Part shown: piece by piece, positions 14,272 to 25,600 of the stretch | Position numbering within the stretch: position 1 is the first letter of the stretch | Layout: every line of letters begins with the position of its first letter | Assembly (NCBI GenBank): GCA_022885665.1 | Contig: JAGQDJ010000043.1 | Span: 186,001 to 250,000, forward strand | Direction: 5' to 3' | Origin: Triops longicaudatus | Taxonomy: Eukaryota; Arthropoda; Branchiopoda; Notostraca; Triopsidae | DNA length: 64,000 nucleotides | Translations under genes and position numbers: made by a program | The notes under the pieces: generated by a model | The model's database searches: none | Seen by the model: the letters and a program-made list of their open reading frames with translations, nothing else | What the model was told of the DNA's origin: nothing

Positions 14272-15813
14272 GTGGTTCGCGATAACTCAGCAAACGACGA
14301 GGGTCATAAAAGTGTTGAGTAAAAGTATGCCTATGGTAACTCAAATACTTTTATACGCTTCGTGAATCTCCTCGTAAATGACAAGTCACGGGAGCAGAAG
14401 ACAATTATTTTAACGTGTTAATCCCAGCGTTCTTTATTTTTGAGTTTTTACGTGGCACTTTGGCCGTTGAATTATCAATATACAGAGCGAGTGGAAAATA
14501 TGAAGATGTTGAAATTACAGATCCCTCTACTGTGAGATTTACCGGAATGTTTATAGTGAACATGAAATTTCCTACGACACAACTCAAGTGACACAGTCAT
14601 TTTTTTTTCTCATTGGAAACGAACAAAACTGGTAAAAGTCTTACTCCCAATGATTTTTTAATCACATCCGGTAAAAATTAAAATCAAAGAGAGATAGGAA
14701 CACAATTATTGAAATTCAAGCCGTATTTGACACTCCAAGATTACGCGAAGTTTCTTGTGTACAAATTTGGTGAAATAAAGCATATGTAACTTGTTACGTA
14801 TTCAAACCGTAGCATTGTAAGAGTAAAAGTTGTATGTAAATAGAATAAAGTACAATCTCATTATAACGTACACCATGGACGGAAAATTTGTCCGTTATAG
14901 TTGATTGTATTTCATAGCCAGTATTGGAGTAAAAGCTTTTTATTTCACCGTGCCGTGTAAACTTGGACACAACAGCCGAGTGTTCGTTATTACCTGTGTA
15001 CGTTATAGGGATGTTCAAATTAATTCAAAAGCTGTAAATAAAGTTTAGAAGACCACAGATGAAATGTTGAATTAACTATGATTCAAACGTTTTGTAAATG
15101 GAACGCAGTAGTATTGTAGACGTTCCACGATGCAAAGGAAATTAATGTCAAGAAAATGAGAAAAAACTTATCAGCGCTTGACGAGATGGCAGAGGCCCAA
15201 ACACATTTGCTGACATGATGGATATATGAATAAACTCACTGCTTGGCTGCTGTCGGTTATTCACTTATTTACACGAATACGCAAGCTCCAATCCGCCAAC
15301 CACTGTCAAGTTAGTTGACAACATTGTTTTTATTCGTTCTTTTATGTAGTTTATCCAAGAAAGCGCCTTTCCGCAATGCTGAAAAAAAACCTCAAAAACC
15401 AATAAAAGTTGGCATTTGTTTTATATAGATTGTATCCGGAAGTCACAACGATATATACCAGTAAACAAAAGCTTGTAGCAATCCGGGAAACACGCAACCA
15501 GTGTCGAGAAGCCACGAGAAAGACGGAGCCGCTCACTTCCCATCCTGATGGAGAGGCAATACCTCGTTTCTTACGCCAAACACTTCCAATAGCGCTCAAT
15601 AGGTGCTAAGTCCCCCCGATCAGAGCTGATGATTGTATTTTGACCCTTATCTTATAAAAAAAATATTGACACTGACAACTGATTTCTCAACCAGGTTCAC
15701 AAGATATTGACTGCGTAGCGAGTTAGTGAGTAGTTAAGTGTACCCAGGTGTAAATTGTGACCTTACGTGCGTAGACACACAGAGCAGTCCAGCTGATAAT
15801 CAAAGAAACGGAA
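14272..15813. other. Intergenic DNA between receptor and C11orf54 genes
   Basis: AT-rich, no supported coding frame. It contains an eroded inverted-repeat element at 14851-14922 (listed separately). The final few hundred bases should carry the promoter of the C11orf54 gene, but no TATA box or other decisive core element stands out. Confidence 0.5.
14851..14922 (+). mobile_element. Pogo/Tigger-like transposon end, eroded
   Basis: The segment starts TACAATCTCATTATAACG and reads on through GTCCGTTATAG to ATAGCCAGT. This layout (TA target, CA start, then a 'CTCRTTATAACG' block and its reverse 'CGTTATAG') is what eroded ends of Tc1/mariner-superfamily pogo/Tigger elements look like in many invertebrate genomes. 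Assignment is by pattern only. Confidence 0.4.
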
Positions 15814-18731
15814 ATGTCCACCGAATTGTCTGTAGAATGGAAGCCTTTACATGTCCCACCACTGGATGAGCTGCGAAACGGTATTTAAAAAAATGCGCTT
15901 TGGTACAACTATGATACGCTAAGAGCAGCCTTCCGAAACGCTTTCCTACATTATTCTAAATTGCTACGTAAACATTTATTTTTTCCTAGTGTGGATACTT
16001 TTCCGAAGACTTGTTTTACTACACTTCAATATGTATTCTGGGGCTTGCGGGTACAAAGTTCACGGGGGAAAACGTTGCCGGTGCCTAGATACCAAATTTT
16101 CAGTGTTAAAAATTTAGCGTTGTCTCGAGCAGAACGTACTTATTTTGCGCAAGTCGCATTAAAATTGAGATGTGTGAAGGGATATTAAATAAGCAATTGA
16201 CTAACACAGAAATGCGCGCGAATTGTGTTCAGTTCACTCTGTGGTTCGTTGCTCCTACGAAGAGAGTTGTTTCGAAGGCGCGAAATTGGATGTGGAACTA
16301 CGAACATTGTAAGAGGCATTCCTGTGCATTATCGAGTGGGGTATTCAAATTAAAATTCATATTGTACTTTAATATACAGTCAAAGCTGCTTATTCGCGGG
16401 GTATGTAGAGAACCCCGCGGATAAGAAATACTGCAATGAAAAATACACTGAAAGATGCGGATGTATTCCAAATTCCCGAAAATGAATCATGAACATTGGA
16501 GGAAGTTTCATTTAGATCTACGCTGCACAGCACAACGAGAAACTTACCTACTGTATTTATAAGCCGATGTGTCTGCTTAAAGTATTAGATCTTTTTTTTC
16601 TTTTTTTTTTTACTTATTTTAAAGCATTTTAACAATATGATTTTGACAATTGTCTCATCAGTTTTTATGCAGAAAATCAAACTGCGCTCCATAAATGGAG
16701 CAAGTTTTTTAAATAATAATAATAAAAAAAATCAAATTCAAAAGTTAATCTCACACGTTAGCTTAGTTTTGTCATTTAAATTGCTTAAAGTGATCTTTCT
16801 AATATTAGTGGTAACCTAAATGTAGGTTTTCTTAATTGAATCTTGTCGAGACGTCATAATCACTTACAGTATAAAGCGGCATGCCATAGCCTTTTTTCTC
16901 TCTTAGAGCTTGTCTTATGCATAATCAAATATATTTAGCTATGGGAGTATGTTATAACACTAAGTAGCAGTAATATTAGTATTCTTTTCTACGAAACTAA
17001 ACTAAAACTAACCAAATTCCTAGCAAATTTCTGACCGCGTAAAAGTGATATCGTATAAAACTGAGACAGCGTAAATGGAGCTGTCACTGTAATAAGACTC
17101 TCGGTTTGTTCAACGGTTTATTTATCCATACTTTCAATATCCGCGAGTTTTTTCTGTTTTTTAAAGTAGTATTAACCCTTTTGGACAGCGTTGTCCGAAA
17201 GGGTGAATACTACTTACGGAGAGTACTAAAGTCAATTGTCAAACAGAACTGGGTTGTGTAAATTCTGTTTTGTGGTATAATTGAAGTATAGCACATGTGA
17301 TAGACTACGGGGGGCGTCTCAGTAGGTACCGATATCGGTTAGCAGGGAATCATAAGCATCGAGAATCAACCGAAATGTAAGGAACCCAGCGAGATCATGT
17401 AGAAGTGCCTTGCATTTGACAGGGTGACTGGGTTGCACATTTTCTTTTATTACCGATATTCCATCAAATGACGTCCATTAACCCAAGGCTCCATTTATCC
17501 CTTTTATAGTTTTGTCGAAAGCTTTGAAAGAAAACTTTGCTGACATCGAAGTAAACGTAGTTGATTGTCCGGATCTTTCCCAGCCTCCTTTCCATCTGGC
17601 TACACCAGGTAACATTTGAATCCTTTGCTGGGCATTGAAATTTTGAATGATGTGGAAAATGTGTAATAGGGTTATGTGGTCAGCCTCGCTTGGCAGATAT
17701 CGGCGGAGTTCCCTTTCTGGTTCCTTTAGTGCACAAAGATCGAATTTATGACTTGGCACGTATCCCAAAACTGTGTGACATGGAGTCGCCGAACTTGGTT
17801 ATTGGAGCTGGAGCAGGTCCTTGGCCATGGGTCGGTAAAAATTGCGAGGTATGTATATCCTTGGGGACATTTCCTTTTTGTCGAAAATAACAATGTGTTA
17901 GATACTGTGATAACAATCCTTGTTCTCGCCCCATGTTTTTTCAGATGATGGCCAATCTCAAAAACGAAGCCGAGAATTCTGTGGTTAATGGTACTCGGCT
18001 GGCTGCTCTTAATGAAACTGATGATGCGTGTCGACTTTTGCAACCTCCTACTGAAGAGACTCGTTGTGCTGTTCTAGCCAATGTGCTGATATCCCAGGGG
18101 CTGTCTGGCAAGGCAAAAATCGTTTTTTTTTTCCCAAGTCCCTAAGCGGCTGTTGTGTGATTGGCTTCTTTATAGGTTTTAGAAATCAAGTGTGCCAAAC
18201 GAACTGGAGAAACAAACTACGTGACTTGCATGCGACATGCCTTGGCAGCCCGTTATGGTGACCAACCTGTCGGTAAGGGTTTGTTTTGACGGCACAATTG
18301 TAGCATCCTTCGTCTGTAAAATGTTGTGTATTCAGGTTTAGGAGGATGTTTCCTAATAGAGAAAGGCCAAGCGAAATTCCACATTATGCCCGACTTTTCA
18401 GCAACGCCCTTGAAATCTGACCAAGATGTGGAAAACTGGCTGTACTTTTACAATGCCAAAGCCCCCCTCGTTTGCCTTAGCGTTTTCGTGTCGCACGATC
18501 CGGTACGTTAATTCGAGCATAACAATGGAAATTTTGTAGTGACGATATACTCAAAAGGGGTTGGATTTACGCGTCGAGCATTCCCATGGCTTTTCAACAC
18601 ATGGCGAAGGGGGTCACTACCACAAGGACGTTACTCCTGAAGAAGTGGTTTACCGAGGGTACTTCGTTCCAGCGGAACGCATTTATCGTGTTGACAGACC
18701 CACAGAGACTCATCAAATTGGTCGGGATTGA
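15814..18731 (+). CDS. C11orf54: C11orf54/PTD012 zinc protein (DUF1907)
   Basis: Exons: 15814-15880, 17510-17608, 17670-17848, 17945-18112, 18176-18272, 18336-18502, 18558-18731. All phases agree and give 316 aa, against 315 in human. The family is a soluble metal-binding protein reported to hydrolyse ester substrates; its cellular role is not well settled. Visible: HVPPLDEL near residue 15, NFADIEV then VVDCPDL, a GAGAGPWP glycine loop, MRHALAARYG, and near the C-terminus a histidine cluster (EHSHGFSTHGEGGHYH). H267, H269 and H279 line up with the three Zn-ligand histidines of the family. The protein ends with the family's HQIGRD. Intron 1 is 1629 bp and holds two repeat structures; the others are 55 to 96 bp. 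Intron 4 begins with GC instead of GT (18113-18114). Exon 1 is only 67 nt and was found by its match to the N-terminus. The downstream Mp20 gene is convergent. Confidence 0.95.
16375..16430 (+). mobile_element. Pogo/Tigger-like transposon end with GC-rich hairpin
   Basis: Within C11orf54 intron 1. It begins TACAGTCAAAGCTGCTTATT and contains CTTATTCGCGGGGT matched by ACCCCGCGGATAAG on the other side of a nine-base loop. TACAGT followed by a CTTATTCGCGGG palindrome is typical of pogo/Tigger-type ends. No transposase is present. Confidence 0.5.
17164..17215 (+). repeat. Near-perfect 24-bp hairpin in intron 1
   Basis: Arms 17164-17187 and 17192-17215 pair over 24 positions with two mismatches, around a four-base loop (GCGT). 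The left arm starts AAGTAGTATTAACCC. It lies about 300 bases upstream of C11orf54 exon 2, on the transcribed strand, so it would fold in the pre-mRNA. It may be a miniature inverted-repeat transposon remnant or a structured RNA element. Confidence 0.85.
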
Positions 18732-18856
18732 ACACTCGGTTGCCTTGTGTACTCGCAATGGGGAGAATCTAGTTACGCTCTAGTTATATGTTGAAAACAT
18801 CTTTAGAGTTAAAAAAGGGTATATAGTTTTTTGTAGAAGACAAGATAAATAGATGT

Positions 18857-18862
18857 ATTAAA
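18857..18862 (+). terminator. Likely poly(A) signal of C11orf54
   Basis: ATTAAA, 125 bases after the stop codon, followed by a T-rich stretch (GTCGTTTTTTC). This is the commonest variant of the canonical signal. Confidence 0.4.
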
Positions 18863-19130
18863 AAACGGCTTCCTGTCGTTTTTTCTTTCTTTTCTTGGCG
18901 TTAATCTCTTAAACACAAACTGAACACAAAATCAGAAAGAGCTACAGGATTTGGTAATAAATGGAAGAGAGCTTGAATTTTTCTTTTTGTTTTTCATTTG
19001 GCTTGTTTTTCTTTCCTTTTTCTTTGAAACTTGATCCCAGGAATGAAGTTGGAATGAACAGCAAAGCAGTACGGAGGATAACCACAAAACATCGTCTCTG
19101 TTCCTCTCGCTCACGTTCTTTTTCTTATTT

Positions 19131-20802
19131 TTACATATGTCTGGTGTTTCCGAAGTTAATACCGCTTTGATTGGCGCCTTTGTTGGACCCGTATTGGAGA
19201 CTAATGACGCTTTCCGAAGCTCGCAACTGTTCTTCAGAGAAATTTCGAACCTAGATAAGAAAAGTGTGAGTGACAGAAAGAATTTTTATGAACATTCTTT
19301 CAAAAGAGCTTACGTTCTTGTCAGCTTCCTTGGGTCCGATGGTTACTTTGCCATACTTGCCGACCTTGCGGCCCAAAGACTGTAAGCAGATGACGACGGA
19401 GTTCAAATTTTGACGTTCCCATAAATCGACAGTCTGGAACAACTCTTCTGGTGGTACTCCAAACTTTCTCGCTGCTTCAAGGAAAGTGTTGATGTTTTCC
19501 ATGCACTTGAAGGCCATTTTGCTGGTTTGGATCTTCTTGACGCTACCGGCTTCAATTTCGTTGGCCAACCTTAAAGGTTTGCATACAAGAAAAAGAAAAC
19601 CTGTTTTTTGTACCATTCGGTTAGCTAAAGCGTTCTTGCATACTTGCAAAGGAGGGTACCGTCCTTCAAAATTTCGAACAAATTGTCAGGATCGCCGGAC
19701 ATGTTTGCGGGCTCACCAGTAAGGGCGTTGATCCATTCCAAAACTTCGCGTGCGTGTTCTTCGCTGTATTTGCTCATAATCTGCAAGAATGATCAAAAGA
19801 CGTCAAGTTCAGCTGTCAGAAGTGTAAATTATGGCATGTCAGTCTAGCTATGATTCACACTACTCTGCTCATTAACCTTTTGAACCCTGCCCTTTGCGTG
19901 CCCCTCTTGTTTCCTTTTTACACTAAACTTCGAGCAAGTCAGACTAAACGATGTACAGTTATGAGCAGGAATGACGTCATCATAAAGCAACAGGAAATTC
20001 TCAGTGAGAGGGAGGAATTTTACCTGCGAGGCTTGAAAAAAGAGCTGCAGTTTTTATGTTGTTAGGAAAAAACCGTTTCAAGCTAGTCATCTTAACTTCT
20101 TTTGCTTGTCGTGTGGCTGAGCATGACATCATGCAGCAAGGAAACTTTATCTGTGTTTTTCCTTTTTTTATGAACAGAAGACCACCCATCCGGGCCAACC
20201 CAACGGAAATTTAATCTCACCGGGAGTTAATGAGACGCATATAAGAGAAATTTATCAAGCACCGTCATTATCATTTCAGTGTTTACGTAAGAGATACCGA
20301 TTTTTTTTCTTCTTGATTTAAAAGAGGAAATATTGGCCAAAAAGGGGAAATGTCATCTCGTTGAAGAGATAAACCAACAATTTATGATAAAGCGTAATCC
20401 CACGCAAATCCTTAAAAACTGCGATAAAACTTTCATCAGTAGCTCATGATAAGAATGATAACCTTTGGAAACAAAATTAGAACTATGATATAACATGTCA
20501 AACTTTGCCCAGGTGTGAGCGATCACATGTGGTGTCGCTCAGCCCTTACATACTCCCCTTGCCTTATGTTTTTCACGGTTGCATTTATAATTGCTGGCAA
20601 AACTCGCAACCGTAAATTCTCAACGACAGATGTTCCCGCACCTTAGTACTGTTGTTCACTTATTTTTTAGAGATTAAGCCTACCACACAATGATAATTTT
20701 AAAAATAATAATATCTAAAATAATATTTCGCAAAAGGATCAATATTTTTACCTTTTGCTGAGCTTCGGCAGCAAATCCGGATTTTGTAGCGCGAGTAGCC
20801 AT
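19131..20802 (-). CDS. Mp20: Muscle protein 20 / transgelin (calponin family)
   Basis: Exons in transcript order: 20802-20752, 19780-19644, 19569-19314, 19250-19131; 187 aa, the usual Mp20 length. The product is an actin-associated cytoplasmic protein of muscle. It opens MATRATKSGFAAEAQ, a hallmark of arthropod Mp20. A single calponin-homology domain runs from about residue 22 to 135 (EEHAREVLEWINALTGEP, LKDGTLLCKLANEI, VDLWERQNLNSVVICLQSLG). A single calponin-like repeat lies near the end (SLQYGSNKGANQSG) before the terminal NFGNTRHM. Intron 1 is 971 bp, the others 74 and 63 bp. An acceptor just upstream of the ATG (AG at 20835-20834, minus strand) implies a separate 5' non-coding exon farther upstream. 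The gene is convergent with C11orf54, with 399 bases between stop codons. Confidence 0.97.
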
Positions 20803-20832
20803 GATAATACGTTGAGTTCCCTTGCCGGCTGG

Positions 20833-22670
20833 ACTGTAAAAACTCCACAACAATGAGTACACTCCCTAAGTTCTAGTTTGAGCGATGGGTAATATGCGTC
20901 CGTTCGACTACAGGCTTCGCAAAGAATGCGGCTTGGCTAGGGAGAACTTTCTCTCTTCAAAACTGAGGTACATTCAGTTTGCCCCGATCTGAAGTTCCGC
21001 TCTCGGCCTCAGCAATCTATATGGATGGATGTCACGTGACCAATGCAGATGACGTCAGACCACAAATGTGGCACTGAGCTGTTCAAAACCGACGGTTTCA
21101 TACATTCTACTCGTCCTAGAACGTAACAGAGAAGGAAGAGAGTGAGAAACTAGAGAGGGAGAAAAGAGAGGAAAACAGATAGGGAGAGATGCTGGGCCTT
21201 TCTGCACGCACGATAACCGAGGGAACTATGTGAAGCCTTGGCCTTATTTGGGCAATCCCCTAGCACGGCAAAGACAGCATACAAGGTATGGAAATGAGAA
21301 ACTAACTTTCGTATTCATATAGTTTCCAGGACCTTACAAACCACAAACATTTTTGCAGCCTTGAACTGCCTAACAAATTAGTGAAAGGTTGCAATTATTT
21401 CCGTGCCATCCTGGAATCAAGAGCATACGAAAACATGATTGAAATGTACACGACTAATGAGGCCTGATATGCATACTATAGCCGGTTAGAACACTCAACA
21501 AGACTTGGCAACGGTAACGCGATTTGATGCGCCAAGGTGAGCAGCGTCTGACATTCGCAAGACAAGTTGTCAAGATTAACCGAAAGGAATTTCACACATG
21601 GTCTCTGGAACACGTACTAACGCGTGCTACATAGGACGACTAGGCAAAATTAGGTAGTCTATTGTTTTGGATGCTGAAGACAAGTTGTTTTATTCAGCCA
21701 GACGAGCATTACATTTTCAGACCATTTCATAATGTCATATTTAGCATCTTCTCAGTACTGAAATCAAAAGAGGCCATGTAAACGTCCTCCCCGTGCTATT
21801 CTTAAAATATGGTAAACTTCTTATTTACAAAACCGGTCCGATCCGTGAGTCAGAGATTTCGGCCTTACCTTGGGTTAAAATTTGTCCTTTTAAGGCCAAG
21901 AGGGAATCCCGCCTCCACAATTTCCATCGATTGGGTTTGACATATTCGTTTCGTCACGACTGTTTTCTCCCCACCACATATGGGCGTTGATTTCAAATTA
22001 CCTAACTGTAACATCCTTTCCGGAATTGTAATAGCCTAGCGTAATTTTTTAGGTTCGGTGTAAGTAATGAAATGCAATTCTAAAAACCCAAAACGGAACG
22101 CTTTATTTCAAAAGAACTTCTATAATGAAATTTAGAAACTTAGCATCAGGGTTTGGGAGCCATATTTTTTTTTACTGCAGATGAAGTAATCCTACACTAC
22201 AAATGTGCGATTTTGGAAGCACGCGAGAGCAATAATTACTTCCAGGTGAGCATATGGTCATGCTAGAAGTCAGTAGGTCACCAATGTGCTTATTCGCTTG
22301 CAAGCGACACTACCTAACAAAGGTCTATACATCCCCCTGATGGAGGATTGGGTCAGGGACAGGAGTCATTGCTAGCATTCCAAGAACTTTCATTTCTGTT
22401 CGGAAAGCCTCACTACCGAAACAATGTAGCTCGTAACTTTTCAAAAGAAAATATCCCACTTTCATCACACGCAGCTGACAGCGATTGCACTGTCTTTCTT
22501 CGCAGCTGTTGAACGAGGATATGTCACGAGTTGAAAATCATTTTCGCCAGACTGTCCTTCGTGTAAGAGGCAGTCTGATTTCTTCTGTCAGTCCGGCAAC
22601 CTAAGAAAAATATTTCTTTCAGACTTAAAATAAAATTAATTATTGTCTAATAAAACAGAAACTCCTAAGC
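20833..22670. other. Mp20 upstream region and space before the GPCR gene
   Basis: No supported coding frame. The 20.9-21.2 kb part should be the 5' flank of Mp20 (minus strand): it has a cluster of E-box, CCAAT and CRE-like sites and a long purine-rich tract at about 21121-21190, which reads as CT-rich on the Mp20 strand. From 21.3 to 22.67 kb I see only AT-rich DNA, part of which is the 3' UTR of the GPCR gene that ends at 22671. Confidence 0.5.
21033..21057. promoter_or_regulatory. E-box, CCAAT and CRE-like cluster upstream of Mp20
   Basis: CACGTG at 21033-21038, CCAAT at 21040-21044 and a full palindromic TGACGTCA at 21050-21057 lie within 25 bases. They sit about 230-255 bases upstream of the Mp20 start codon. 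Such dense grouping is typical of a promoter-proximal region. The first exon of Mp20 has not been located, so the distance to the transcription start is unknown. Confidence 0.4.
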
Positions 22671-25600
22671 TTACGCTTGGCGCAAGGAGGTAGTGCGTGT
22701 GTTGGTGCGAGAAAACGAAGCTTGTAAAGGCGTGGGTCCTGCAAAATGTTGTTGGCATCGATGACCGCGTTTTCCGCGCTTCTCCACAACAAGCGACGAA
22801 CAAATGGCGATATAAAACGACCTATTCAAGAGGAAAACACGCAAATGGCGTGATGCCAGGCAACGGCCACTTAGGAAAATAGAATTCGATTTTTATGTGA
22901 GGTTAAAAAAAAAGAAAGTGAGGATTTACTTCCGAAAGTGCTTGGAAACAAAAGCATAGACAAGTGGATCCAAACAGGAGTTAATGTACGCCATAAGATG
23001 AAAGGCGGTGCGCATATGTTTCAAAAACCCCACACGGGGAACTGGCAGCAATCCGAACGCCGTTAACACGTGGTCCATCAATAATGGCGTCCAGCAGACG
23101 ATGAACAACACGACAACGGCCACGAGCATATATATCACCTAGTAAAATCGTGGGGAGACAATAATGAAAACCAAATGTCTAGTCTCCCTTTTAGTGTTTG
23201 GGATATGGCAAGACAAAAATGGTTAATAGCCAAGATCCTAATAGGTCTTATTACCTGGCGAACTGTGTCCTTTTCTAATTGAGAGCGATGGACTACCGTG
23301 AACTTGGGATCGACCGGGAACTCGATCTGTCCGTGTCCACTATCAGGGAAGGAAACGAGAAAGAATAGTTGTGATACATCCTTTACTGGTCAGATTGAAG
23401 GTCTCGACGATCCTGTGACAAGCTCGAGAGTTGTGAGGGGTAATTTAATAAAATCAGCTCACTCGAAAAAGAGTGGAACACAGACTTCATACTCTTGCTC
23501 CTTTTTATAGTTTTAGAAAATTCTGGCTGTGATTCAAACATTTATCTTGACTTACCGGTGAGTCATTGCAGTTCGTTGCTTTAATACAGTCCATATTTCA
23601 AGCCCAATGGCTGCATACGCTCCCGCCATAATGGTCGAAGGGATGACGAGCACGATTAACAGCATATAGATCTCGTGCGGTTTCCACAACTCAGGTTCCT
23701 TGTAATCTCTGACACACCAATAAGCTTTCCGTCTATTACCGACTTCTAGCTGAGTCTGTTGAATAGAAATCATATTTGAAAGCTATAATCATACTCGAAA
23801 GCCATCAGCTCATATCACAAACTTCCCATGAGAAAAGAATACAAGTTTTTTTTACTATGTTATTTTCAATACGTGCAATGCCAATAGTCATGTCTTTCCT
23901 GTATTCAAGATATACAGGCAATCCCATTTCAAGTTACTATATTATTATCTTCATTGGCTACATATCTATGATGTGTTACAAAGATTCAATCTCATTTCTA
24001 CTTCAGAGAGCTTTCGAAAATTCATATCAAGTTACCGTTCTTCTGCTTTAGAAGTTTGTTTTTTCCTTGTCATTTCTCCCGTTCTGTCTTAATTGAGTCT
24101 GGGATGTAGCTCGAGATTCCTGTCGTCAGCCAAAGATCCTCATGAAACTTAAAGTAAGTTGTTTGAAAGTAAACCTTTGAAAGGCACTTGAAGCGCAAGA
24201 CTGACAAACTTCTCTGTAACCAAAACTGCATTCTGACGAACTACGACATAGCATTCTGTGCGGGAATTGGAACATTATTTCATTATCGTATCGCAAGTAA
24301 ATTGTCAGGTTCCGCCTTTTGTGCCCATACGGAAATTAGGACTTTTCTTGGCTGCTTTTCATTAGCATCTATTGAAGAACCTGTTTTTCCGTACAAGAAT
24401 TCGAGAAAATGGACGTGTTTTTTCTCCGTTAAAAAAGCTTTCGACAAAAGGGGTAGTAAGAAAGGAAAGCGACCAGCCTCGCTAAATTCCGAGGATTCGC
24501 ACGAGTTTACGAGGCTCAATTCCACTTATCTTCTCAAGAGAAAAGCGAAGACGGTAGCGTTCCTATGCTAGACAATGGTCGAAGTAACCAAGAGGATACG
24601 GGAAAATGAGCTAAATAGCGGTAATTAAGCTTTTTTCATTACCTGGACGATCAGCGTAGGCATGGCTAGTACAAAAGCAGCAATCCACGTAAAGATGATG
24701 ACTTTCTTCGCTTGGCTTATGGTACACAGATACTGGGCTTTGATGGGATGTACAATGGCGTAATATCTAAAGTACAAAAAGCAAATATAAAAATACACTG
24801 AGACAAACTCAGACTAAAGCTTTCGGTTGCAGATGTGACTTTCTGATCATCGTATCCTGCCTAAAAGAAAAGCTATCGTCAGGGTTTAATTCCATTATGA
24901 CAGTTGAGGAAAAAAAAAAAACACGCAAGCCAAGGAAATGGTGCTTTCTGACTCCATATATATATGTCCCACAAACCCGCTCTATTGTACTGGAGTACCT
25001 TTCAGGTTTCTCTCAGGCCAGCAAGGAAGATTAGACCCTATATTGTCCAACGGTGATATTACTGCGACAACAGGGGAACTTTACACCATAGATATGAACC
25101 CTAGTCAGAGGGGAAAATGTTTATTTTTTGGTCGGAAAATAATATTGTTTTCTTTGACTTAGATTGCAATTAAGTTGCTTCCTAAGGACTAGATTGTTTT
25201 CTATTTCCCTATTATTAACAAGGCCAAAGAAACTCATTTGGCCCGGCCTTACAATTGCTTTTTTATTGGCTAAAAGGATGAACGTCATTCCTACACCATG
25301 ATCAAAATAGGTATCTCACAAGAGCATTCAGTACGCTTCCCTCTCACAGTAAAAATATTCCTGGATGAAGGACATACTGGGTACGAGATAAAAGTATTAC
25401 AGAGTGAGACAAAAGTCTTCTCGGTTACAGGAATATTTATTCAAAGAAATTCACAGCTTAACTCAGTATTGCAACTTTGCTTTTTCCCGGTAAGAATGAC
25501 CGTTCAGGGCGGAGAATGAATGATATTGGCCAGATACCAAATTACAGTGATAAGTTGTACTAGAAAATGCAGAGCGTAAATACGTCCTGTATTGCTTGGT

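Noticed and set aside
20521..20556. Short hairpin GTGAGCGA...TCGCTCA as a structured RNA
   Set aside because: Only seven paired bases, no tRNA boxes or other RNA family features.
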